From contig NC_044022.1 in assembly GCF_900496995.4 (NCBI RefSeq), forward strand, positions 17,064,938 to 17,128,937: a stretch of 64,000 nt of DNA, in the 5' to 3' direction. Both the position numbers and the translations under genes were made by a program. Within the stretch, counting starts at the first letter, position 1; every line of letters begins with the position of its first letter. Below the pieces are notes generated by a model. It searched no databases, was not told where the DNA came from, and worked only from the letters and a program-made list of their open reading frames with translations. The stretch is from Aquila chrysaetos chrysaetos (Eukaryota; Chordata; Aves; Accipitriformes; Accipitridae). This document shows positions 37,926-48,600 of the stretch, piece by piece.

Positions 37926-38349
37926 TTTTTCATGCAACTGTGTGGATTGTCCGTCTCATAGTTCACAAACGAGTTCCACCATGTCTAGTGCACACGGGCG
38001 ACCCATGGCGGGTTACGAAAGCGACCCAGCCTTGGGTTGCCTTGAGGCCCTGTCTCTCTGCAGAGACGACTCACGGGAGCTGTGTAGACAGCTCAGCCCT
38101 GGGTTGTCTGATAAACCCTAAACTAAACAGGGCGGTGGCTGTGCCATTCAAAGAACCAAAACCTGAACTGAGCCTTGGAATACCTTAACAAATAGTATGC
38201 CCTGAGTCTCAATCCAACCACTATTCAGTTGCCTGAGGAAGCAAGGTAAAAAAAAAACCAAAACCTGGAGGGTTTCAGCTTCAGTTTCAAATGACAACCT
38301 TGTGTGTTCAAACAATCACAGACCAGCAAAGGAAAGATAAGGGGAAACT

Positions 38350-38408
38350 CCACTCAGATATACATAATCCATTTAGGCATATATCATAATCCACTCAGAC
38401 ATAGTCAT
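38350..38408. repeat. Imperfect tandem repeat, about 20-bp units, three copies
   Basis: Units 38350-38368, 38369-38390 and 38391-38408 share 'cca.t.ag..ata...cata'. The first and third begin with 'ccactcaga'. Confidence 0.6.
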
Positions 38409-38730
38409 ACACACCATTCCACAAGTCAGGGGATAAAAACTCTAAGATTCAAGTTGGAAATGGAGGAGTCACTTCTCCAACTACACAGTTGGCTTCTGAA
38501 GGAAACCCTTCCCCCCTTGATCGGGACACCGGTTGAGGTAACTTCCCTGGGATTGAGAGCCCTTACCTGGAGGGGTAAGTGAATATTGTTTATGCTTTAA
38601 GTTTGTAAACGCGTGTGTGCTTGTGGTTGTCTGTGAATCGCTTGTGGCTGTAATAGTGTACTACTCTTGCCTTAAAAAATTGCAATAGTGCATTCCTCCA
38701 TTGTATCTGTAAAACCTGCAACAGTGGCGT

Positions 38731-38833
38731 GTTAAGTCTGTAAGTGAAGTTCAGATAAATCATTTGCTTGAACCTTGCAGTTAAGTCTGTGAGTGAGGTT
38801 CAAGTCGTTTGCTTGAACCTTGCAGTTAAGTCC
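38731..38833. repeat. Imperfect tandem repeat, 49- and 45-bp units
   Basis: Unit 1 (38731-38779) and unit 2 (38780-38824) both run from 'gttaagtctgt' to 'tttgcttgaaccttgca'. A partial third unit, 'gttaagtcc', follows. The first unit carries an extra four bases. Confidence 0.9.
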
Positions 38834-38850
38834 TTTTCCATCACAGCAAC

Positions 38851-41800
38851 CACTACTGCATGTGACTTCATATGCAGAACTTGTTCCTTTTCTTTTCTCT
38901 TTGTACTTTGTTTCTTTGATGTCACCATTTTGTGTTGTTCATCTTCCTTTGCTTTCTGTTTGTATTTTTATACAAACTTATGTTAAGTTCCCTTGCTTGT
39001 GTTTGTACATTTTGGTAATTCCTCTGCTTTCTCCAGGCTACTGATGAATCATCTCTTCTATTATTAACAACTCCAATTTTTCTCTGCATTTGATGAGAGC
39101 TTGTTCAGTAGCCTTCCATGGTCTAATGCTTGCGCAAAGTTTGTGAGTGCTCTGTGACCTTTCTTATTTGACTTCCTGTAGCTTGTGTGCTGTTGGGGAG
39201 TTTTTATTGTCCCCCTTGAGGCGAATTAAACACATGTTTGTGCTTAAATATAAAAAAAGAAGAAAAAAAAAGAACGATGCATTGGACAGAGTCCTCCTGC
39301 CATAAGTGGTTCTACAAGGAGTCTGCAAAGATGCATCATGAGCCAATTCCTTATATACACTTGCACCAGCGCCAGTCCTGTGACCATTGGCATGGGGAGC
39401 CTCAGCCCAGTGTTGGGTTCATCCCCCAAAGCCAGTTCTGCTGCCCAAAGGTGGCCCCTGAGCCCTCCCATTCCAGGATGGTCTGCAAGACAATGCTGAG
39501 GCTGTTTCTTGTCTCATCACCAAGGGAAACTTCACTCCCTTGCAAGTTCTTCTGTCTCTGGCATTCCTGCTTCCAGCCAGTTTAACCCCTTCTGCAGCTG
39601 GGCCTTCTTGCCCTCCATGCTAGATCATTCCTTGGTCACAAATTACCACTGCTGAACAGTTACAATTTGAATTTCCCTTTCAATGCCCAGTCCACATCTT
39701 CCACTGCAATCTGACAATCTTGCCATCAGTTTCGTCAGTTATGGCAATACAGTGATAATAATTTCTTGATCATAATTTTTAAAAATACAGCTTTTCAATG
39801 TATAGCTTTTTTGTGGATTGAAAATGCTTTTGGAAAGCTGTGTAAATACCGTCATGGACTTTTCTGAACTTTTCCTAGCACACCAAGGCACTATCATTTC
39901 CCTTTATGAAGGTAGTGTGACTACTCATTTTTTACTGTTCTAGCCTGTCCTAATGTGGCTGACTTTTTAAAGTGATGTAAAGACTGTGCAGTTGTCTAAG
40001 CATGATGTGAAAGTTTCTGCCTCTTCCTCTTACTACATAACAAAACAGAGACCACAAGTCTTACTCCTATGAACTTTCTAGTTTGGTAGTTCCCTCCTTA
40101 CTCCCAGTGTATTATTTCAAGATGGTGTAAAATCATCATCACTTTAACCAAATCTAGAATAGGAATTGATGTACTCAATTACTTTTCTCTCTGTGCTTTC
40201 CCATCCTTTCTGTATTCTTCCCTGTCTGCCATCCCCACCCAATATATTGGGTTTCTAATTTCACACACACTTCTGACATCATGTTGAAAGTGTCTTCTTT
40301 CACTACATATACTACATTCTTCCATTAAGTGGAAAGTAAAGTTTTTCCCTCTTAGTCATTTCCTTGCAGAGAGATGGGGATGAGATGGATGTGCATGTAC
40401 CACTTAAGAGAAAAAACAACAATTTTTTTCTGCTGGTAGTGACAGTATTACTCTTTCAGGGGTCAGAATGGCATATAAGTGGTTCAGTTCACTCATGAAT
40501 ATATACTGCCGTAGTGTAAAACTCCTAGATTTACATCTATCAGTCAATAAGTAGCTGTAAGCGACCTGTTGTGTCTGAATCCTGAATAACATATATCTGC
40601 ACACCTGTATTGTTCTTCCTTCCCTTCCCATTTCAGTGAGTGCTGCAGAAGCACAAGCATATATTTAACAATGTCAGCTTCAGTTTGGTGTTTCAACTGT
40701 CTCTGTGAAACATTTTGGATTTGTGGTCCATATTTTTTTAAAAATGAGCAATTGCTGAAGCTCATCTGTTTCTGATCAAAGAAGGAGGGTGAGGTAACTC
40801 AAGAGTCTCCTTTAGGAACTTCTCATAAACAAACTTGAAAAAGAAAGATTCTGGTTTTGTTTTTAAAGTAAGCAGGATCCACTGATGCAAACTTTTTAAG
40901 CTTCCTTATATTTTAGAACATAGTGTGCTGCCCAGAGGAAAAAAAAAAAAAGTGCATCCCTGCCTCCAGATACTCCCTGCATTTAATGAGTCATCTACTT
41001 AAATGTCAGAGCAGATGCTTGAAATTGGACTGTACTTGAATGCGGAGGAGTGGCCTTCCTGTACCAGTCACCAATAACACAATGACTTGATATGGTACTT
41101 GCAGAGTCTAAATTCTCTTTCCTTTTGTACAAATAGCTGGACACCCTTGAGTAAAGTTCACATTTCATATCTTTTCTGTCTCCTGATCCATCGTCTTATT
41201 TCTTTTAATGAGGAACTTAAGGAGGGTCCCAGAGAAATAGCGTTATTCTAGCGCACAAAGAAATCATAAGTTTGTTCTTTGGTGTGATGAACCCACATTA
41301 TTAGGAAGAGCTTGAAGTGAGATTATAGAACAACAGGCCTCCTAAATAATAGTTTGCTTTTTTTAAAGAAATCCTCAGGCTTGAAATTAATTTCTTCTCT
41401 TCCTGTTGCATAGCTGTAGGCACTTGGCACTACTACCACATATATGAGACATAAGACAAAGATGTGAGATTGCAATTCATTTTGTTTGCTTATCAATAAC
41501 AGATCTCTATAAATAGCATTTATTCTGCTGTGGAATGAAGATGATCATAAGAGCCACTTTCATGAGCTCATTACAAAGTATAATTGTTTAAGCCAATTGT
41601 AATTTTTTCCATCAAAAATATTGTTCTTTGAGATAAGAAAGTTTTATTCACCATAACAAAAGGTTGAAGCAAAGAGATACAGGAAATATCTCTCAATATT
41701 TTAGGAAGAGACCTAATGGAAATGAAGCTTGGTCTCAGTGGGAAAAAATATTAACCAACTGGGTGATTGAATATTCAAACGACCATCATTTTCCTATCTC

Positions 41801-42179
41801 CTAATTTAAGTGGTTTCTCACTCACCTAAAGCTCAAAGTGTTTTTAATTTGAAATCAAAGTTTATGTGTTGATACTGGAACAGACCATCTCAAATGCTCT
41901 CTTCCCACTGCAGCTGCATGGTCAACTCATGTCATTCAGTTCTGTGCATACCAAAAGTGATGGGTTGAAGAAGGTGAGGCAGTAGAAATGCCAATGGGAT
42001 TTACAATATGGTGATTCAAGCTGTTTTCAGGGAGCAAATGACTTGGCTCTAGGCATGCCTTAAATCCCTGAAGAGTTGATACTGCAAGTCTTCTGTTAAG
42101 GGAATGAGAGCTGGGGGACTGTCAGACTCAGAACATTTCACCTTTCCAGTCCAATACAGCTGACATTTGTTTGGTCTAA
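38851..42179. other. No recognisable gene or repeat
   Basis: AT-rich sequence. It contains an A-rich tract near 39250-39275 and A13 at 40939-40951. Open frames reach 115 codons with no recognisable content. The 41.47-41.66 kb part is rich in TAAT-type motifs and could be non-coding regulatory DNA, but this cannot be tested here. Confidence 0.4.
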
Positions 42180-42184
42180 GACCC
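42180..42184. repeat. Target-site duplication, left copy (GACCC)
   Basis: Identical to 42777-42781 on the other side of the solo LTR. It marks the integration site. Confidence 0.85.
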
Positions 42185-42776
42185 TGTCGCTGTTTCACCC
42201 CAGCCAGCAGCTAAGCACCACGCAGCCGCTTGCTCACTCCCCTCTAGTGTGATGGGGGAGAGAATTGGAAGGGTAAAAGTGAGAAAACTCGTGGGCTGAG
42301 ATAAAGACAGTTTAATAGGTAAAGCAAAAGTCACGCGTGCAAGCAAAGCAAACAAAGGAATTCATTCCCCACTTCCCATGGGCAGGCAGGTGTTCAGCCA
42401 TCTCCAGGAAAGCAGGGCTCCATCATCCGTAACCGTTACTTGGGAAGACAAACGCCGTCACTCTGAATGTCCCCCCCTTCCTTCTTCTTCTCCCAGCTTT
42501 ACGTTGAGCATGACATCATATGGTGTGGGACATCCCTTTGGTTAGTTGGGGTCAGCTGTCCCAACTGTGTCCCCTCCCAACTCCTTGTGCCCCCCAGCCT
42601 CCTCGCTGGTGGGGTGGGGTGAGAAGCAGAAAAGTTCTTGACTGTGTGTGAGCACTGCTCAACAATAATGAAAATATCTCTGTATGATCAACACTGTTTT
42701 CAGCACAAATTCCAAACAGAGCCCCATACTAGCTACTATGAAGAAAATTAACTCTACCCCAGCCAAAACCAGCACA
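42185..42776 (-). mobile_element. Solo LTR of an avian endogenous retrovirus
   Basis: A complete 592-bp LTR. On the minus strand it begins TGTGCTGGTTTTGG and ends GCGACA (on + 'tgtcgctg...accagcaca'), so it has TG/CA ends. A perfect 5-bp target duplication GACCC flanks it (42180-42184 and 42777-42781). Internal landmarks on the minus strand are a promoter region near 42505-42498, where related copies that I recall have a TATAAA-type box and this one reads 'acgtaaag', and a poly(A) signal ATTAAA (TTTAAT on +, 42311-42316) followed by a 'ctgtctttatctc' block. No gag, pol or env sequence lies next to it, so it is a solo LTR left by LTR-LTR recombination. The 5-bp duplication fits ERVL- or alpharetrovirus-like integrases. 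Confidence 0.9.
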
Positions 42777-42781
42777 GACCC
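42777..42781. repeat. Target-site duplication, right copy (GACCC)
   Basis: Identical to 42180-42184. Its intact state indicates no rearrangement at this locus since integration apart from loss of the provirus interior. Confidence 0.85.
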
Positions 42782-43098
42782 CTGGGGTTCCTCCAGTCAC
42801 AATCCAATAGATGCAACTGCTGGAATACTGGCACCCACATAAAAACAAACTTCAGTCATACAAACATGAACAACAGAGACAGCCTGATCTTGTTTCTCCC
42901 TTTGACTGCTGAGGGCATGAGTTTGCTAATGACCTCACCCACGTGCACATACACACACAAGTGTCGTTGGTCTTCTGGTTCTCATCTTGGGAGGCAGCTA
43001 AGGAACATTTGTCGCTGCTCTCTGGTTGGCCTGGTTTATTCCCCAGATGGTTGCAATGGCGTGAGCATTGCCACTCTCGACCCCGTCCCCCACGTCCT

Positions 43099-43611
43099 TC
43101 AGTTTAAAGCCCGCCTCTCCAAGTAGGCCGGCCTGCTGCCAAAGATTTCCTTGCCTTTTCTTAACAGGTGGATCCCATCCCTCCCTAACAGGCTATGGTC
43201 GTGGAAGAATGTCCCATTGTCATAAAAGCCAAAACCCTCACGATGGCACCAGCCATGAACTCAGAAGTTGATTTGCATTATACATCTAATTCTGGCTGCA
43301 CCGTTTCCTCTAACTGGTAAAATGGAAGAAAAGATAACTTGGGCACCAATACTTTTTGCTTGCATCCCCAGGGCCTTGTAGTCTTCCTTGTTTCTGCCCA
43401 GGTTCTGGCTTACAGTATCATTCGTGCCCACATGAAAGAGTAGCGATGGATAGTAGTCTGTGCTCTCGACAAGTTGTGGCACCCTCTTGGCAACTCGTGA
43501 CTCCCTGTCAGGCTGGCAGATGGGTGCCTCAGTGCCCCTTAACAGAGAGTCACCCACTACAAGCACTCGTTTCTTTTTGCGGTATCCACTGTCAACATAA
43601 TAATTCCTCAA
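43099..43611 (-). pseudogene. Orphan CR1-type ORF1 esterase (SGNH-hydrolase) domain
   Basis: A minus-strand frame of about 170 codons, interrupted once by TGA at 43261-43263 and ending at TGA 43101-43099. Motifs in order: KKKRVLVVGDSLLRGTEAPI (SGNH block I with the catalytic Ser of GDS), a LLFHVGTND block (Asn), VIFSSILPVRG, and after the stop a GRDGIHLL block with the Asp and His of the catalytic pair. This is the esterase domain found in ORF1 of CR1-like LINEs. Relative to CR1 copies that I recall, a short stretch between RESR and RVPQL seems to be missing. No CR1 ORF2 or 3' end follows in the expected direction. The next feature is the solo LTR at 42.78 kb. It is a fragment, not a host gene as far as I can tell. 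Confidence 0.8.
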
Positions 43612-45500
43612 ACACCACAGAAAAACAACTTCTCCTTTTTGTTAAAAATGAAAAACCAAACCATGAACAAAATTATTTTTTATGTCTTGCAAACATTTTT
43701 GCTGTGAAATATTCATTCTTTTTTGACATCTCAGATGCCTTTTTCTCACACCATCCCTCCCAACTGCTAAGGCAGACATAGTGAGGAAATGGGATTATGT
43801 CTACCTAAATTTATAATTTTTATATATTTTCTTTGCATGTTTCCAGTGGAAGGTTAAGGATAATTATCCTAGCAGATGAAACACCTGTTGCTAAAAGCAG
43901 AAAGCAGGTGGACAGGATTTATCGTATTTTTCCTCACAACCAATAAATTATTTCATCAGCACAAAAAGCTGTGAAGTACTGTCCCAGTCTTATTGAAAAG
44001 AAATTGGTCAAATCAACATGAACGGGCAAAGAAATCCAGCTTGTGTGAGCCCCAGATCTACCTCATCTCAACAGCCCATCCTTCCTACACTGCTTTGTAG
44101 GAGGACTTGCATGTCTTTTCCAGTAAATAAAATAAGCTAGAGCCAGTGCTTTAGTCCTGAGGGTATGTGGCACGGCACAACTTGACCTCAGAAAAGGGTA
44201 GCTCCATCCATGCAATCTATTGAGAAAAGTCTCTGGCCTGTGCTGTCCCCGCAACTGGGCACTGCTTGGTGAAATGGCAACCGGCATGGGCCAAAATCAA
44301 GCCAAGGAGCATCCCATTGAATGAGCAATACAGTGGATCACGTGCCTTTTCCTGGGGCTGTTTAGTGTAAGAGTATGGCTGTACCTACATGGTGCCATGC
44401 TGGAGGGGAAAAATATTCAGCCAGAAAGGTGTCTTATTTCCTCTTCTCAGAGACTGATCTTGATTTTTTTTGTCTGCATACTTCATGTCCAAAGGTCATA
44501 CTGATAAGCACAAAAGCAGGGTGTAATTAATAATGATGAGCGTTGAGTAAACAGTAATTTCTGAGGGAATTAAAGTCATACTAGGCAAAAAATAATTTTG
44601 CTAGCATTAGCAACATTCCCTTTAGTCTCAAAATTTATGAAACACGTAGTCATCTATAGGTGTTTCACTGTGTACTTTTGATACCATCACCTGAGATCTG
44701 GTTGTCAACAGTTCATGGTGCTTGTTTCAGGCAGCATTTGCTGCCTACGAAGCATGAAGCTCCTACTCCATGCAAAAATATAACCTGTTCTCAAAAATTG
44801 AGATTGCCACTCAGTGTAAAGGCTAGAACCACAATATTCACTGGTTTGATGTCACAGCTATGAATTATGAATATTTCTTAGTCATCACCTCCAGACTGGA
44901 ATGCTAACAAGCAAGTGCAATTTCCCCCATTCCTTTACTGTGGGTGTTAATAGAGAAAGGCCTTTTTACACATATTTAGCTATCAATGCAGAGAAGTTTT
45001 TCATCCATAATCAAAAATCTTTAAAGTTCCTTACTATGTTTTAAGCAGCTATTATGCTGGTTTCAGTTTTTAAAAGAAACAATAATTTTGGCTGCCTGTG
45101 TTTAGGATGCCTCACTATAAGTCTGATTTTCTCAGCTCTCAGCATGGGTTGAAAGCCTTTGTAACCACACCATGCCTCAGAGCAAGCTTCAGAAAGAACC
45201 TGAGAACAATATGCACACACATTTTTCTAGCCACACAAATAGCTGTTGGGAGTGTACAGCTCACCTGCTCAGGATATCTAATAGTAAACCAAGCCACTAA
45301 GCTTGGGGTTGGTTTTTTTTTTTTTGGCAGTGGTTTATTTGCACTTGATTTTAGGGAGACTGTTCTCTAAAGGTGTATGCTATTCTAAATCCAGATGTAC
45401 ATGCATATTTATATGTATATGTGTGCATGTAGATATAGATAGCACATCCAGGCCATGTTCAAGATAAGGATCCTGCTTTGTGACTTACTATATACAAATA
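43612..45500. other. No recognisable gene or repeat
   Basis: AT-rich unique sequence with short frames only. A T12 tract lies near 45312-45324. Confidence 0.45.
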
Positions 45501-45503
45501 TCA

Positions 45504-45788
45504 TTATATGCAACGTTTTCCACCCAATCTACTGCATAGGATAAGGAACCATGGAGTTAGTTGTCTTGTGCTGTCCAGGGATAGCAGATCATCATCAATG
45601 ACACTCTTCAGGACTGTAGACGCTGTTGAGCCTTGAGCCTCAGGAACAGAAAGCCACATTTGTGCCATACCTTTTCCATCCAATCTATTGTATGTGAGAC
45701 CATCTGTTCCCCGCCAAGCAGATGACGAATCATGTTGATTGGGCACATGTTCACTGTCAAAGACAGGACTAGCTGGGACATGTTGCAC
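45504..45788 (-). CDS. Unrecognised open frame with protein-like composition and an in-frame repeat
   Basis: A minus-strand frame of 94 codons that opens right after an AG acceptor-like 'cttcatgatcccag'. The translation is rich in D, S, Q and N (for example FDSEHVPNQHDSSS, KSVIDDDLLSLDSTRQL), unlike most random frames nearby. A donor-like AAAG|GTATGG occurs after LDGK. The motif NRLDGKG recurs as SRLGGKR 52 codons later, from a 25-bp imperfect DNA repeat (45513-45537 and 45669-45693). No family recognised. It could be an exon, a decayed gene fragment or chance. Confidence 0.2.
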   Translation of the reverse strand: MQHVPASPVFDSEHVPNQHDSSSAWRGTDGLTYNRLDGKGMAQMWLSVPEAQGSTASTVLKSVIDDDLLSLDSTRQLTPWFLILCSRLGGKRCI

Positions 45789-47630
45789 CTGGGATCATGA
45801 AGTAGGTGACGTGGTGATCAATAAATTGAGTTTTATTTGTTAAAATTGGAGTAAAAAAAAAAAAGCTGTTGAATATCTAAATCTGTTGCCAGGGACACTC
45901 TCCTGATGCTTCACAGCTTTTTTGTCCTCAACCAAAATGGTTGCAGCCATGTAACAGGTATTTAAATTGGAGGTAATTTAGATGAGATGAATCCCACTCC
46001 TAATGACTTGCTATTTATGTACTTGAAACTGGTCATCTAATATTAAACCATCTTGAGCAATTTTTTAGAGATTTTGATTACAGACCCAGTTTAGGAAACT
46101 GGCAACTTGGAGATGAGAGACTGACAGACACTTACGTGACAGACACTACGTTTGTAACCTAGCTAATGTTATTTCAACCTGTTTGTACAGAGAAAATTAC
46201 TATTTTATTTAAATGTATGACAGGAAAATGTGGTTTTCCACAGACTGAGGGAACCACCTCTGTGCTTCACAGAAGGCATCATAGACCCATGCCATGCCAG
46301 TAAGATACAGCGTACAGAAAACTGAAGAGGGTGAAACTGTGGAAATAGATTTTGTAAAAAGGCATATTCTCAGCTGTCCTGGGCAGTGGAGAATCCTAAT
46401 GAGTAGTGCATGGGTGGAAAATCAACTTCAGTGAAAAATGATTCCTTTTTCATACTGAACATAGTACTGAAAAGTACTAAGCATACAGCTTATATCAAAA
46501 CTTCTTAATGATCTGATGTTTCAGCAGCTCTGGCAGCTCTGACAGCTGCACTTGAATCCGTCTAATCAGTGAAACCTATAATTTATTCTGGGAGCATGTC
46601 ACCCAGGTCAGTCGAACCCAGGAACTGTACAGAACGTCTGAACTTCGGATGAACCTTTCCTAAGAACTTGATGGCAGATGAAGTCAGCAGTGGAAATTAA
46701 TGTAAATGAACGTCAATACAGTCAGTTTTACAGTGGCTAAAATTCAGATCAGACCTGATCAGCAAGACAGTTATTCAAAATCTTGAAACACTTAGTTGAA
46801 CGCTGAGCATATCTGCTACAAATTCAAAAAGCATGGTTAAAAAAATAGAGTTGTGATTTCAGCTGTGGTAATGTAACTGATGTGCAAGACAAATGTCATC
46901 TGACAGAAGGCTACCTGAAGTCAGATCACTTAGCTAAACCAAAAAGCAGGTACTTCTTGAAGAGAAATTGATACAAATTAAGTTCATACTGCCAACTCAC
47001 ATTATAAGGGAGCACTGGGGTTTTTGTTCCATAACGTATTAAATTATGAATGTAAGAACACAGGATGACACTAACAACCCACATGTTCTGTCTATGACGG
47101 TGACTAGTACAAGATGCTTAGAGAAAGAATATAAGAAATAGGATAACTCCCAGTACGTAGTGGTCCTTACTACTGGAGAGGGCTGGGGAAGTCTTCTAGG
47201 AAATATCCGAACCAGTTTTCATTCAAACAATTTCTTTTAATAGCCATCAAGGGATCTATGAAACATTTGCTTTTTAAAATTAATATGATTCCGTTCCTAT
47301 TATAAGCTCCATTTATGTTTTGGACTCCATAACTATTTAAGCAAAAAGTTTCACAAGTTAACTATATGTAAAAAAATTACTGCATTCAATTTGTTTCAAA
47401 ATCATTGCTTAATAATTTCATTGGGTGCCTCTAATTCTGCATTAGAAAGAGCAGTGAATGATTGTTTCCTAGGCATGTTCTCTGTACAAATGTTCAATGT
47501 TTCAAGTGTTTATAGGTCTTTATCATAAAACATTGTGCTATTTCTTTCTAAGATGAAATATCTTAATATACATTATCTTCCTGTATGGTAGAATACCTCT
47601 ATTGCTGTCTATTGCTGTCCTTTTCTGCAC
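45789..47630. other. No recognisable gene or repeat
   Basis: AT-rich sequence. All frames are closed at short length and no family recognised. Confidence 0.45.
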
Positions 47631-47639
47631 TTTCTTGCA

Positions 47640-48600
47640 GTTCAGCTATGTCCTATGTGAGATGGAAGACCAGAAAAACACACAGAATTGAAGATAAGGG
47701 TGCTTTACAGATTTAGACAGAAGCATATTTTTACCTGTATTTTCAATTGCTTTCCTAATAATTCCTAATAAGAATTGTTTCTGAACAACTAAGCACTAAG
47801 TTGATGTTTTCAGAGGAAACCTCATTTTCACAATGACTGTTCACAGTGACTCCTAGATTTCTTTTCTGAATAAAAATACATCACTAGAACCCACTATACA
47901 AATAGTTAGAGCTATTTTTTGTAATGTGCAGTACCTGGCATTTATCAACATAAAATTTCATCTGACATTTTATCATGCAGTTACCCAGAATTGTGATAAT
48001 CTTCTGCAACTGTTTGCAGTCAGCTTTAATTTTGACTATCTGAATAATTTTATATTATTTGCACACTTTGGTGCATCATTTTTGTGACTAATTTATGAAT
48101 ATGTTGAACTTCCCATACTCTAGTACAGATCCTTCTGAAATTATTTTTGTAACCCTCTGAGATATTAAAACACATGAGCTCTTCTCAACTTTTATTTCTG
48201 ATGTTTCAATCAGCTTTTTGCCCAGAGGGATCTCTGGTTTTGCACATCAGCTTAATTTCTTTGGTGATTTTTTTTTTTTTTTTTTTTTTTTGCAGGACCA
48301 TATTGAAAGCTTTTTAAAGACCGTAGGCACACTCATTGACTTCTCCAAAGAACTGAAGTAGATTTGTGAGAGATTACTTCTATCAAACAAATCAGTGCTA
48401 ACTCTCCTCTAATTCTATTCTCCGTCATTGTTTCCAGTTATTTGCTTAGTGCAGTGGTCAGTCTTCCTGGTCTGTAGTTACCTGGAGCTATCCATAAAAT
48501 TTGGCATCACAGTTGCTGCCTTCCATTCCCCAGGTATTGTTATAAACTAAAGCACTAAGCTTATTAGTTAGAAGTGCAGCAAATGTGTAACTGTTAGAAC
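47640..48600 (-). mobile_element. Ancient L3-type CR1 LINE fragment (RT)
   Basis: On + the order of blocks is that of a reversed old amniote CR1/L3: 'gatgttttcagagg' (47803), 'cacagtgactcctagatttc' (47844), 'gtgcagtacctggcatttat' (47927), 'aaatttcatctgacatttta' (47954), 'tttatgaatatgttgaac' (48093), 'ccatattgaaagctttttaa' (48298), and 'cctggtctgtagttacctgg' (48466) followed by 'ttggcatcacagttgctgcc'. These correspond to the RT thumb back to the palm. No frame survives. A 24-base T run has expanded within it (48268-48291). Divergence marks it as much older than the CR1s at 11.7 and 16.3 kb. Confidence 0.8.
48268..48291. repeat. T24 homopolymer
   Basis: An uninterrupted run of 24 T inside the ancient LINE fragment. 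It is followed by 'gcagg', so together they look like a strong polypyrimidine tract and AG acceptor on the + strand, though no exon follows. Confidence 0.95.

Larger units (their letters stand above)
38200..38850 (+). mobile_element. LTR-like segment with internal tandem repeats
   Basis: Features that resemble a retroviral LTR on the plus strand: a TATA-like 'ggataaaaac' near 38430, then 'cgggacaccgg' and 'gggattgagagcccttacc' (38545-38574), then U5-like sequence with short tandem repeats (38731-38833). Another tandem array lies in the putative U3 (38350-38408). I could not find matching TG/CA ends or a target duplication, and recognise the family only vaguely. Boundaries are approximate. Confidence 0.35.

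Noticed and set aside
38731-38833. Possible CRISPR-like array (spaced repeats)
   Set aside because: Only two full units, directly adjacent and without spacers, in vertebrate-type DNA. It is a tandem repeat.
39238-39280. A-rich tract as the poly(A) tail of a retrocopy
   Set aside because: No coding or known retrocopy sequence upstream and no flanking target duplication found. 'attaaa' nearby is not enough.
43068-43781. Plus-strand frames of 67 and 141 codons
   Set aside because: Antisense to the SGNH-domain frame, which has recognisable catalytic motifs on the minus strand.
48268-48291. T24 run as the reversed poly(A) tail of a processed pseudogene or retrotransposon
   Set aside because: L3-type LINE sequence continues on both sides of it in the expected order, so it is an internal expansion and not an element end.
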